Positions 56,511 through 64,000 of a stretch of DNA of 64,000 nucleotides are shown in pieces. This DNA comes from Bacteroides sp. (GTDB taxonomy: Bacteria > Bacteroidota > Bacteroidia > Bacteroidales > Bacteroidaceae), in the NCBI GenBank assembly GCA_019414725.1, contig DXLM01000006.1:1-64000 (forward strand), in the 5' to 3' direction. The translations under genes were made by a program, and so were the position numbers. The stretch's first letter is position 1. Each line of letters opens with the position of its first letter. The notes under the pieces were generated by a model, which had not been told where the DNA came from, ran no database searches, and was given only the letters and a program-made list of their open reading frames with translations.

Positions 56511-57845
56511 ATGCAGGAATCTCAAACCGCCCAATCCAATACCGGACTGATTTACGGATTGAACGACCGCCCCCCTGTACGAGAGGCCATTTTTGCTGCC
56601 ATACAGCATTTACTTGCTATTTTTGTAGCCATCATCACTCCGCCTCTTATCATCGCTGGAGCATTAAAACTGGATTTGGAAACCACCAGTTTCCTAGTAT
56701 CCATGTCTCTCTTTGCCTCAGGTATTTCTACCTTTATCCAATGCAGACGGATAGGAGGCATCGGCACCGGTCTCTTATGTATCCAAGGAACCAGTTTTTC
56801 ATTTATCGGTCCCATCATCTCGGCAGGTATGCTGGGCGGACTTCCACTGATTTTCGGCACTTGCATCGTGGCATCATCTGTAGAGATGGTCATCAGCCGC
56901 ATCTTAAAATATACCCGCAAAATAATCACCCCTCTGGTATCGGGCATTGTAGTCACTTTGATTGGAATGAGCCTGATAAAAGTAGGTATCACAGCTTGTG
57001 GCGGGGGTGTCTCTGCTCAAAGCAACGGCACTTTCGGAAGTTTTGAGAATCTAGGTCTAGCTCTGCTAGTACTTATCCTCATCATCCTTTTTAATAGAAG
57101 TTCCAACCGCTACCTACGCATGAGTTCCATCGTTATCGGTTTGATTATAGGATATTTAGTTGCCTGGGGTCTCGGTAGAATTGATTTCTCGGCAGTACAA
57201 AGTTTTGGTGGTTTCAATATTCCCCTCCCATTCAAATACGGACTGGATTTCGACTTCTCCGCATTCATAGCTTTGGGGTTAGTATTTTTGATAACAGCCA
57301 TAGAAGCCTATGGAGACATTACTGCCAATTCACTGATATCAGGAGAACCTGTAGAAGGAAAAACATTCATCAAACGTGCTTCAGGAGGAATTTTGGCAGA
57401 CGGATTCAATTCGATGCTGGCAGGTATTCTCAACTCTTTTCCAAACTCCGTTTTCGCGCAAAATAACGGTATGATACAACTGACAGGAGTAGCCAGCCGA
57501 TATGTAGGCTATTACATTGCAGGTTTTCTTATTCTATTAGGATTATTTCCCAGTGTAGGATTAATTTTCTCCCTAATGCCCGAACCTGTATTGGGAGGCG
57601 CTACTTTACTGATGTTCGGAACAGTAGCTTCAGCAGGCATTCGCATTATCGCAGCACAGAAGATCAACAACCGGAAAGCAACATTAGTCATCGCACTTAG
57701 TTTCGCTTTAGGTTTAAGTGTAGAAATGGTTCCTGAAATACTATGTCAATTTCCGGAATCAATAAAGAATATTTTCTCATCCGGCATTACAACAGGCGGA
57801 GTGACTGCTATCATTTCAAATGCACTGATACGGATGAAAGAGTAA
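56511..57845 (+). CDS. Xanthine/uracil permease (NCS2 family)
   Basis: The 444-residue polytopic membrane protein has about 12-14 helices. The NAT/NCS2 signature QNNGMIQLTGVASRYVG is at about 319-335, and the conserved Glu helix AIEAYGDITANSLISGEPV at about 263-281. It is a nucleobase:cation symporter. Pairing with xpt makes xanthine the likely substrate. Confidence 0.94.
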   Translation: MQESQTAQSNTGLIYGLNDRPPVREAIFAAIQHLLAIFVAIITPPLIIAGALKLDLETTSFLVSMSLFASGISTFIQCRRIGGIGTGLLCIQGTSFSFIGPIISAGMLGGLPLIFGTCIVASSVEMVISRILKYTRKIITPLVSGIVVTLIGMSLIKVGITACGGGVSAQSNGTFGSFENLGLALLVLILIILFNRSSNRYLRMSSIVIGLIIGYLVAWGLGRIDFSAVQSFGGFNIPLPFKYGLDFDFSAFIALGLVFLITAIEAYGDITANSLISGEPVEGKTFIKRASGGILADGFNSMLAGILNSFPNSVFAQNNGMIQLTGVASRYVGYYIAGFLILLGLFPSVGLIFSLMPEPVLGGATLLMFGTVASAGIRIIAAQKINNRKATLVIALSFALGLSVEMVPEILCQFPESIKNIFSSGITTGGVTAIISNALIRMKE

Positions 57846-57924
57846 AAACAAGTAATTTTCTCATAATTTGGAACTAAAGCATTAACTTTCTTTGCAAATC
57901 AGCCAAGAAAGGGAGAATAATATA

Positions 57925-57933
57925 TATCTTTGT
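57925..57933 (+). promoter_or_regulatory. -7 element for the kinase/RapZ-C operon
   Basis: TATCTTTGT matches TAnnTTTG. Transcription would start near 57940, right at the first ATG (57942), so the mRNA would be nearly leaderless. TTTCTTTGC (57886-57894) is a weaker alternative -7 upstream. Confidence 0.5.
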
Positions 57934-57941
57934 TCCAAAAT

Positions 57942-59378
57942 ATGATTATGATTACAGAGGATTTACAGAACCTATATCAAACCTATCTCGGAGAAGTACC
58001 CGAAGAGATTGTAGAATTACCCTCATCCGGTTCCAACAGGCGTTATTTCCGGCTGACCGGAACCCAAAAACTGATTGGCGTATACGGCACTTCCAAAGAA
58101 GAAAACGAAGCCTTTCTTTATATGGCAGCACACTTCCGCAAGAAAGGTCTTCCTGTTCCAGAAGTATACATCTGTTCTGAAGACAAGAATTGTTATTTGC
58201 AAGAAGATTTAGGAGATATCCTGTTGTTCAACGCTATTGAAAAAGGGCGGGCGACCAGCGTCTTCTCCGAAGAGGAGAAAGAAATGCTGCGCAAGACCAT
58301 CCGCCTACTGCCTTCTATCCAATTTGCCGGAGCAGACGGCTTTGATTTTTCACACTGTTATCCCCAAGCCGAATTCAACCAACGTTCTATCCTTTGGGAC
58401 TTGAACTATTTTAAATACTGCTTTTTGAAAGCTACCGGCCTGGAGTTTCAAGAAGACAAGCTGGAAGATGACTTTCAAAAAATGAGTGATGTACTGCTAC
58501 GCAGTTCTTCCGCCACTTTTATGTATCGGGATTTCCAAAGCAGAAACGTGATGATAAAGGATGGAGCACCCTGGTTCATTGATTTCCAGGGAGGACGTAA
58601 AGGACCGTTTTTCTATGACGTAGCCTCTTTCTTATGGCAGGCTAAAGCTAAATTTCCCGAAACCCTGCGCAACGAACTGTTGGAAGAATATATAGACGCC
58701 CTCTCCAAATACAAACCAGTAGACCGTGATTATTTCTTTAGCCAGTTGCGTCACTTCGTACTCTTCCGCACCTTGCAGGTATTGGGAGCCTACGGTTTCC
58801 GTGGCTATTTCGAAAAGAAGCCACATTTCATCCAAAGTGTACCATACGCCATCGAGAACCTGCGACAATTGCTTCATAATGAATACCCCGAATATTCCTA
58901 CCTGTGTTCCGTACTAAAAGACCTGACCGAACTGAAACAATTTAAAGATGACTTAAAAAAACGGCAACTCACTGTGAAGGTTATGAGTTTTGCCTACAAA
59001 AAAGGAATACCCAACGACCCCACAGGCAACGGTGGCGGGTATGTTTTCGACTGCCGTGCCGTAAACAATCCCGGAAAATATGAACGTTACAAACCTTTCA
59101 CCGGATTAGACGAGCCTGTTATTCGTTTTTTGGAAGAAGACGGGGAAATATTCCCATTTTTAAATGCTGCCTATTCTTTAGTGGATGCTTCAGTAAAAAG
59201 ATACATGGAACGAGGTTTCAGCAATCTGTCTGTATGTTTCGGCTGTACAGGCGGACAACACCGTTCTGTTTATTCAGCGCAACACATGGCAGAACATATC
59301 AATAAAAAATTCGGTGTAAAAGTAGAACTCATACACCGTGAGCAGAATATAGAACAAACATTTGAAAGAACATTATGA
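57942..59378 (+). CDS. AmgK-like sugar kinase fused to a RapZ C-terminal domain
   Basis: The protein is 478 residues from the ATG at 57942 (57948 also possible); a TTG at 57930 lies inside the -7 element and is rejected. Residues about 1-320 are an aminoglycoside-phosphotransferase-fold kinase close to AmgK: SSGSNRRYFRLTG, LQEDLGDILLFN, catalytic MYRDFQSRNVM and metal-binding IDFQGGRKGPFFYDVASFL. Residues about 340-478 match the C-terminal domain of RapZ: VMSFAYKKGIPNDPTGNGGG, FDCRAVNNPGKYERYKPFTG, and CFGCTGGQHRSVYSAQHMAE. In RapZ this domain binds glucosamine-6-phosphate. The P-loop half of RapZ is absent. The next gene is MurU-like, so the role is probably amino-sugar recycling with a built-in sensor. 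Confidence 0.92.
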   Translation: MIMITEDLQNLYQTYLGEVPEEIVELPSSGSNRRYFRLTGTQKLIGVYGTSKEENEAFLYMAAHFRKKGLPVPEVYICSEDKNCYLQEDLGDILLFNAIEKGRATSVFSEEEKEMLRKTIRLLPSIQFAGADGFDFSHCYPQAEFNQRSILWDLNYFKYCFLKATGLEFQEDKLEDDFQKMSDVLLRSSSATFMYRDFQSRNVMIKDGAPWFIDFQGGRKGPFFYDVASFLWQAKAKFPETLRNELLEEYIDALSKYKPVDRDYFFSQLRHFVLFRTLQVLGAYGFRGYFEKKPHFIQSVPYAIENLRQLLHNEYPEYSYLCSVLKDLTELKQFKDDLKKRQLTVKVMSFAYKKGIPNDPTGNGGGYVFDCRAVNNPGKYERYKPFTGLDEPVIRFLEEDGEIFPFLNAAYSLVDASVKRYMERGFSNLSVCFGCTGGQHRSVYSAQHMAEHINKKFGVKVELIHREQNIEQTFERTL

Positions 59379-60220
59379 AAGCAATGATTTTTGCCGCCGG
59401 ACTAGGCAGCCGACTTAAACCTATAACAGACACCCGTCCCAAAGCTTTAGTAACGGTAGGTGGAAAAACCATGTTAGAGCACATCATCTTAAAGCTGAAA
59501 GCAGCAGGATTTGATGAAATAGTGATCAACGTACACCACTTTTCCAATCAGATTCTTGCTTTTCTGGAAGCTAACCAGAACTTTGGAGTCAACATACAAA
59601 TCTCGGACGAAACAGACTGCCTGCTTGATACCGGCGGCGGTTTGGAAAAAGCATACCATTTATTATACCATCCTGAGAATATGTTTACCCAAAAAGGCGA
59701 AACCCCGTATGAACTGATATTCGAAAATCTGAACAAAGGGATGGATGAGGAAGAGATAATCGAAAAAACCTTAGGAGTTATGCGGAAAGAATGCTACTTG
59801 CTCCACAACGTAGATATCCTTTCCAATTGCGATTTTGAAAGTCTGATGTATTATCACCAGCACAGTCCTAACATCAATGCCACCCTTTTAGTCAGCCAGC
59901 GCAAGACCTCCCGTTACCTGTTGTTTAATGACGACAATCTGTTATGTGGCTGGGTCAATAAGGACACCATGGAAACCAAACCGGCAGGATTCCGGTATAG
60001 AGAAGGGGAATACCAGGAATACGCCTATAGCGGAATACAAGTGACCACCCCTAAAATTTTACATCTCCTTCCCAAAGGAAAATATTCCATTATCGATTTC
60101 TATCTCTCCATATGTCACAGGGTCGACATCCAGTGCTATGTAGAAGATGACTTGCAATTGCTTGATATCGGCAAACCCGAAAATCTGGAAAAAGCGGAAG
60201 AGTTTCTCAGTAAATTCTAA
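59375..60220 (+). CDS. MurU-like sugar-1-phosphate nucleotidyltransferase
   Basis: The 281-residue protein begins MKAMIFAAGLGSRLKPITDTRPKAL, the NTP-transferase signature (residues 1-25). It has INVHHFSNQILAFLEA and a lengthened middle before CYLLHNVDILSNCDF. MurU converts MurNAc-alpha-1-phosphate to UDP-MurNAc in the peptidoglycan recycling route that begins with AmgK. It overlaps the upstream kinase by ATGA, which fits a shared pathway. Confidence 0.88.
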   Translation: MKAMIFAAGLGSRLKPITDTRPKALVTVGGKTMLEHIILKLKAAGFDEIVINVHHFSNQILAFLEANQNFGVNIQISDETDCLLDTGGGLEKAYHLLYHPENMFTQKGETPYELIFENLNKGMDEEEIIEKTLGVMRKECYLLHNVDILSNCDFESLMYYHQHSPNINATLLVSQRKTSRYLLFNDDNLLCGWVNKDTMETKPAGFRYREGEYQEYAYSGIQVTTPKILHLLPKGKYSIIDFYLSICHRVDIQCYVEDDLQLLDIGKPENLEKAEEFLSKF

Positions 60221-60250
60221 GCAGTCCTAAAAATATATCCATAACATAAA

Positions 60251-60296
60251 ACAGTATCCCGCCTAAAATAACCCATTATTTCAGGCGGGATACTGT
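60251..60296 (+). terminator. Terminator after the MurU-like gene
   Basis: ACAGTATCCCGCCT (60251-60264) pairs perfectly with AGGCGGGATACTGT (60283-60296), followed by TTTGTTTTGC. It is 30 bases past the stop. Confidence 0.88.
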
Positions 60297-60367
60297 TTTG
60301 TTTTGCTAGCAAACAGCTTCTTATTCTTTCGAATAAAATGGGCAGATAAAAAAAGTCGTAATTTTAT

Positions 60368-60415
60368 GAAGTGCCCCCCAAAAGTTTTGTGTTTAACTTT
60401 TTTAGGGGGCACTTC
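60368..60415 (-). terminator. Terminator after metH
   Basis: GAAGTGCCCCC (60368-60378) pairs with GGGGGCACTTC (60405-60415); AAAAGTT and AACTTTT inside extend the stem. It directly follows the metH stop on the minus strand. Confidence 0.85.
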
Positions 60416-60416
60416 T

Positions 60417-63170
60417 TTATGACCAAAGGTTCAATTTATTTTTCTGAGCTTCTGCCAAAGATACCGTTTTTACCTGCTTGGCACTGTTTTTCAGACGAAG
60501 ATCCTCATATTCTTTGTTCAGCCTTTCCACAAACTCAAAAGAAGATTCCGGATTCAGCAAACGGGCGGCTACCAAGGCATTCTGTGAAGCATCTTTCATG
60601 TGAATGACCGGACCTCCATAAACAGGTGCTATTTTCAAGGCAGTATGCAGCTTGGAAGTAGTGGCTCCTCCAATCATAATGGGAATGTCCAGCCCCGCAC
60701 GCTTTAACTCTACAGCCACATGCGCCATTTCTTCCAATGATGGAGTAATCAGCCCGCTTAATCCTATTATATCCACCTTTTCCTCTATAGCCTTCCTGAC
60801 TATCATTTCGGCAGGAACCATCACGCCAAGGTCTATAATTTCATAGTTATTACAAGCCATGACCACTGATACGATATTCTTCCCAATATCATGCACATCC
60901 CCTTTTACGGTAGCCATCAATACTTTTCCTGCACTGCGGACACCTTCCTGTTTGTCGGCCTCAATGAGCGGCTGCAAAATCGCTACCGCCTTTTTCATGG
61001 TACGGGCAGTCTTCACAACTTGCGGTAAAAACATTTTCCCTGCTCCAAACAATTCTCCGACTTTATTCATACCTTCCATTAGCGGACCCTCAATAATATC
61101 CACTGCTTTAGGATACAGTTTAACCGCTTCTGCCAAATCCTCTTCCAAATGATCGCCAATGCCTTTTATCAAGGCATACTGAAGCCGTTTCTCTACCATC
61201 GGTTCCTCACGCCACACATCCTGTTTCACCGCTTCTGTTCCGGTCGCCGTATTTTTCAACGCCTCAGCAGTCTCTATCAAACGTTCGGCAGCATCGGGCC
61301 TACGGTTTAAGACCACATCCTCTATCCGTTCCAGCACATCAGCAGGAATATCCGTATAGAGCACCGAAGCAGCAGGATTTACAATACCCATATCCATACC
61401 TTGACGGATAGCGTGATAAAGAAACACGGCATGCATCGCCTCACGGATATAGTTATTTCCACGGAAGGAGAACGACAGGTTGCTCACGCCACCACTGACG
61501 TGTGCACCGGGCAAATTCTTTTTGATCCATCCGGTAGCCTTGATAAAATCCACCGCATAATTATCATGTTCCTCAATACCCGTAGCCACAGCCAGTACAT
61601 TAGGGTCGAAAATGATATCATGAGGATTAAAATCCACCTGTTCTGTCAATATTTTATAAGCACGGGCACAGACTTCAATCTTACGTTCAAAAGTATCTGC
61701 CTGTCCTTTTTCATCGAAAGCCATCACTACAACGGCAGCTCCCAGTTTTTTTATCAGACGGGCATGTTCTATAAATATCTCCTCCCCTTCCTTCAAAGAA
61801 ATAGAATTGACAATGGACTTTCCTTGCAGGCATTTCAGTCCGGCCTCAATGACTTCCCACTTGGAAGAGTCAATCATAACAGGTACACGGGCTATGTCGG
61901 GTTCGGACATGACCAGATTCAAGAAAGTAGTCATCTCCTCCCGGGCATCCAGCAAACCGTCATCCATATTTACATCAATCACCAAAGCACCGTCTTCCAC
62001 CTGCTTGCGAGCGATACTTAGCGCTTCCTCATATTTCTTTTCATTGATTAAACGGAGGAACTTACGGGATCCGGCCACATTGCACCGTTCGCCTACATTA
62101 ATAAAATTCATTTCGGGAGTCTGCTCCAACAGCTCCAACCCGGAAAGCCACAGCCTCTCAGGAGTGGTGGCAGGGATATGAGGAGATACCCAGGCAGAAC
62201 CGGAAACGATCAATTCCTGATATTTTGCAATATATTCCTCCGTTGTACCACAACAACCACCGATAATGTTTACTAATCCTTCATCGATATATTCCTTCAC
62301 TTCTGAAGCCATTTCCTCCGGAGTCTGGTCATACTGTCCCAAACTGTTAGGAAGTCCGGCATTGGGATAGGCACTTATATAATAAGGTGCCCGTGCAGCC
62401 AGCCCTTCCAGAAAAGGTTTCAATTGTTTCGCTCCGAACGAGCAGTTCAGGCCGATAGAAAAAATAGGCGCATGCTGTACGGATGCCAGAAAAGCATCCA
62501 ATGTTTGCCCCGAAAGAGTACGTCCTGCAATATCCGAAACAGTAACAGAAAGCATAAGAGGAACCTCACGCCCTACCTTCTTCATTGCCGTTTCCGCAGC
62601 ATAAATGGCCGCTTTGGCATTCAGGGAATCGAAAATGGTTTCTATCAGAAGCGCATCCACTCCTCCTTCCAGCAAAGCTTCCATTTGTTCCTGATAGGCA
62701 GCGGCCAGTTCATCGTATGTCAAAGCACGCAAGGCCGGATTATTGACATCCGGACTCATGGAACAAGTTTTGTTGGTAGGACCTACCGAACCTGCTACAA
62801 ATCTAGGTTTATGAGGGGTCTTCGCGGTATATTCGTCAGCCATTTCGCGAGCAAGTCCGGCAGCGGCCAGATTAATCTCACGGCACAAATCCTGCATATG
62901 ATAATCTGCCATCGAAACCCGTTGGGCATTGAACGTATTTGTTTCAATAATATCAGCCCCTGCTTCCAGATATTTATGGTGGATATCCTTTATCACATCA
63001 GGGCGGGTAAGACAAAGCAAGTCATTATTGCCCTTCATCTGTCCGGGCATCTCAGCAAAACGCTCTCCCCGGAAATCCTGTTCAGACAAATTATACCTTT
63101 GTATCATAGTTCCCATTGCACCATCAAGAATGAGAACTCTCTCGTCAATTAGTTGTTTTAATGTAGCCAT
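60417..63170 (-). CDS. metH: Cobalamin-dependent methionine synthase lacking the activation domain
   Basis: MetH makes methionine from homocysteine and methyltetrahydrofolate. The homocysteine domain (about 1-320) carries zinc ligands C243, C306 and C307. The pterin domain (about 340-600) starts [18 protein letters not shown]. The cap and cobalamin domain follow (about 640-890), with the lower-ligand motif DVHDIGKN (His about 760) and [12 protein letters not shown]. The protein stops at 917, just after the cobalamin domain, where E. coli MetH (1,227 residues) continues with a SAM-binding reactivation domain. The gene starts 37 bases after smpB and has no riboswitch in that gap. Confidence 0.95.
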   Translation of the reverse strand: MATLKQLIDERVLILDGAMGTMIQRYNLSEQDFRGERFAEMPGQMKGNNDLLCLTRPDVIKDIHHKYLEAGADIIETNTFNAQRVSMADYHMQDLCREINLAAAGLAREMADEYTAKTPHKPRFVAGSVGPTNKTCSMSPDVNNPALRALTYDELAAAYQEQMEALLEGGVDALLIETIFDSLNAKAAIYAAETAMKKVGREVPLMLSVTVSDIAGRTLSGQTLDAFLASVQHAPIFSIGLNCSFGAKQLKPFLEGLAARAPYYISAYPNAGLPNSLGQYDQTPEEMASEVKEYIDEGLVNIIGGCCGTTEEYIAKYQELIVSGSAWVSPHIPATTPERLWLSGLELLEQTPEMNFINVGERCNVAGSRKFLRLINEKKYEEALSIARKQVEDGALVIDVNMDDGLLDAREEMTTFLNLVMSEPDIARVPVMIDSSKWEVIEAGLKCLQGKSIVNSISLKEGEEIFIEHARLIKKLGAAVVVMAFDEKGQADTFERKIEVCARAYKILTEQVDFNPHDIIFDPNVLAVATGIEEHDNYAVDFIKATGWIKKNLPGAHVSGGVSNLSFSFRGNNYIREAMHAVFLYHAIRQGMDMGIVNPAASVLYTDIPADVLERIEDVVLNRRPDAAERLIETAEALKNTATGTEAVKQDVWREEPMVEKRLQYALIKGIGDHLEEDLAEAVKLYPKAVDIIEGPLMEGMNKVGELFGAGKMFLPQVVKTARTMKKAVAILQPLIEADKQEGVRSAGKVLMATVKGDVHDIGKNIVSVVMACNNYEIIDLGVMVPAEMIVRKAIEEKVDIIGLSGLITPSLEEMAHVAVELKRAGLDIPIMIGGATTSKLHTALKIAPVYGGPVIHMKDASQNALVAARLLNPESSFEFVERLNKEYEDLRLKNSAKQVKTVSLAEAQKNKLNLWS

Positions 63171-63207
63171 AAGTCTATTTTTGGGGTACGGATAACACGG
63201 ATTTCAC

Positions 63208-63660
63208 TTACCTTTTAAACATACGGTCCATTTCGCGACGGTCGTCCTTCTCTTTCAATGACTCGCGCTTATCATATTGTTTCTTACCTTTAGCCAATGC
63301 GACAACCAGCTTCGCCAGTCCTTTCTCATTAATAAACAGACGGACAGGAACAATCGTAAAACCGGGGTTCTTTCCGGCTTCTTCCAATTTCCGCAGTTCT
63401 TTCTTATTCAACAACAATTTACGTTCGCGACGGGCAGAATGGTTATTGTATGAGCCGTAAAAGTATTCGGCTATGTGCATATTCTTCACCCACAACTCGC
63501 CTTGCACAAAATAACAATAGGTATCTACCAGACTGGCTTTGCCCAAACGGATGGACTTTATCTCGGTTCCCGTGAGCACGATACCTGCCGTGTACGTATC
63601 GATAAATTCATAATCGAACGATGCACGCTTATTCTTTATATTAATAGGAGTCGGTTTCAT
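63208..63660 (-). CDS. smpB: SsrA-binding protein SmpB
   Basis: SmpB delivers tmRNA to stalled ribosomes in trans-translation. At 150 residues it has [38 protein letters not shown], the conserved [20 protein letters not shown] and the basic tail [20 protein letters not shown]. It starts within TAATG at the stop of the upstream Yip1-like gene and is followed at 37 bases by metH. Confidence 0.97.
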   Translation of the reverse strand: MKPTPINIKNKRASFDYEFIDTYTAGIVLTGTEIKSIRLGKASLVDTYCYFVQGELWVKNMHIAEYFYGSYNNHSARRERKLLLNKKELRKLEEAGKNPGFTIVPVRLFINEKGLAKLVVALAKGKKQYDKRESLKEKDDRREMDRMFKR

Positions 63661-64000
63661 TAATTTAAAATAACAGATAACTCATTAAACACAGCGGCAA
63701 TCAATGCCGGACAAACAATTATAATAACTGAAGCAATCAAGGTGTATCGTGTCAGTTTCTCTTCATTTACCTTCATCAGGGTACGCGCCCCCTCGAACAC
63801 CACGAATATAGTATAAAATTGCAATATCCAATGGAGAATGGAAATAGAGAACAACCCACTGACAATATCGAGCACAAAAGTCACTACCATAGAATAACCT
63901 ACAAACTGCTGATTTAGTTCATACTGGTCTTCACGTCCTAACAGTTTCTTGCCCAACTGGTCTATGGCGTATGCCGCCAAAAAATATCCTCCGAACAAGG
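63660..64000 (-). CDS. Yip1-like membrane protein, 5' end cut by window
   Basis: The frame is open to the window edge, so the start lies outside; the apparent TTG start at 63998 is not meaningful. The visible 112 or so residues hold three to four membrane helices ([56 protein letters not shown]), the pattern of the C-terminal part of Yip1-family proteins. [10 protein letters not shown] resembles that family's loop. Function unknown. Stop overlaps the smpB start (TAATG). Confidence 0.7.
   Translation of the reverse strand, partial: LFGGYFLAAYAIDQLGKKLLGREDQYELNQQFVGYSMVVTFVLDIVSGLFSISILHWILQFYTIFVVFEGARTLMKVNEEKLTRYTLIASVIIIVCPALIAAVFNELSVILN

Noticed and set aside
63171..63207. Cobalamin riboswitch before metH
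   Set aside because: Only 37 bases separate smpB and metH, far too short, and no B12-box is visible.
1..64000. CRISPR array, tRNA, rRNA, insertion sequence or prophage
   Set aside because: No regularly spaced repeats, cloverleaf-like stretches, transposase or phage proteins were seen in the window.

Overview
The window is a stretch of a Bacteroidales chromosome, most likely a gut Bacteroides/Phocaeicola. The evidence is two SusC/SusD outer-membrane uptake pairs, many lipoprotein signals, AT-rich intergenic DNA, and promoters with the Bacteroides -7 element TAnnTTTG (sometimes with a -33 TTTG about 19-20 bases upstream) in place of -35/-10 boxes. I see no rRNA, tRNA, CRISPR array, insertion sequence or phage. 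Genes are intact apart from the two cut by the window edges.

Layout. 1-4.6 kb: a SusC (5' end cut off) and SusD pair. 4.8-8.3 kb: mazG and valS, divergent. 8.5-10 kb: an ECF sigma factor locus, with a membrane protein divergent from sigma and a possible anti-sigma gene, around a symmetric double promoter. 10-25.6 kb: a cell-envelope block: a DUF6340 lipoprotein, secA, a degenerate alkaline-phosphatase-family protein, a DUF4105 membrane protein, then on the other strand coaX, an outer-membrane barrel, a TPR protein, an LptC-like lipoprotein, a CNNM/CorC-type (GldE-like) protein and a PpiD/SurA-like chaperone. 25.6-26.2 kb: a gene-free repeat-rich stretch. 26.2-27.3 kb: a protein with three TonB C-terminal-like repeats.

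27.4-33.7 kb: the branched-chain amino acid operon ilvD-ilvB-ilvN-(acyl-ACP thioesterase)-ilvC. It is preceded by a complete peptide-coupled attenuator: promoter, 24-codon leader peptide with four consecutive Val codons, a 10-bp antiterminator and a terminator. 33.8-35.2 kb: a small secreted protein and a SlyD-type isomerase. 35.3-41.4 kb: a second SusC/SusD pair in one operon with a TlpA-like thioredoxin. 41.7-43.8 kb: a radical-SAM/partner pair of the putative DNA modification/repair type. 43.7-45.2 kb: truA and an M15-like lipoprotein.

45.4-54.7 kb is a run of plus-strand housekeeping genes (phoH, purC, menG/ubiE, aroE, alpha/beta hydrolase, TPM protein, lemA, aroC, M20 dipeptidase, lipoprotein nitroreductase). 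54.8-55.6 kb holds two small envelope proteins. 55.9-57.8 kb is a purine salvage operon (xpt and permease). 57.9-60.2 kb is an AmgK-like kinase fused to a RapZ C-terminal domain, followed by a MurU-like nucleotidyltransferase, probably for peptidoglycan amino-sugar recycling. 60.4-64 kb: metH (without its activation domain), smpB and a truncated Yip1-like membrane protein.

The most notable points are the ilv attenuator, the mirror-image ECF promoters, the kinase/RapZ-C fusion, and the phosphatase-fold protein that has lost nearly all its active site.
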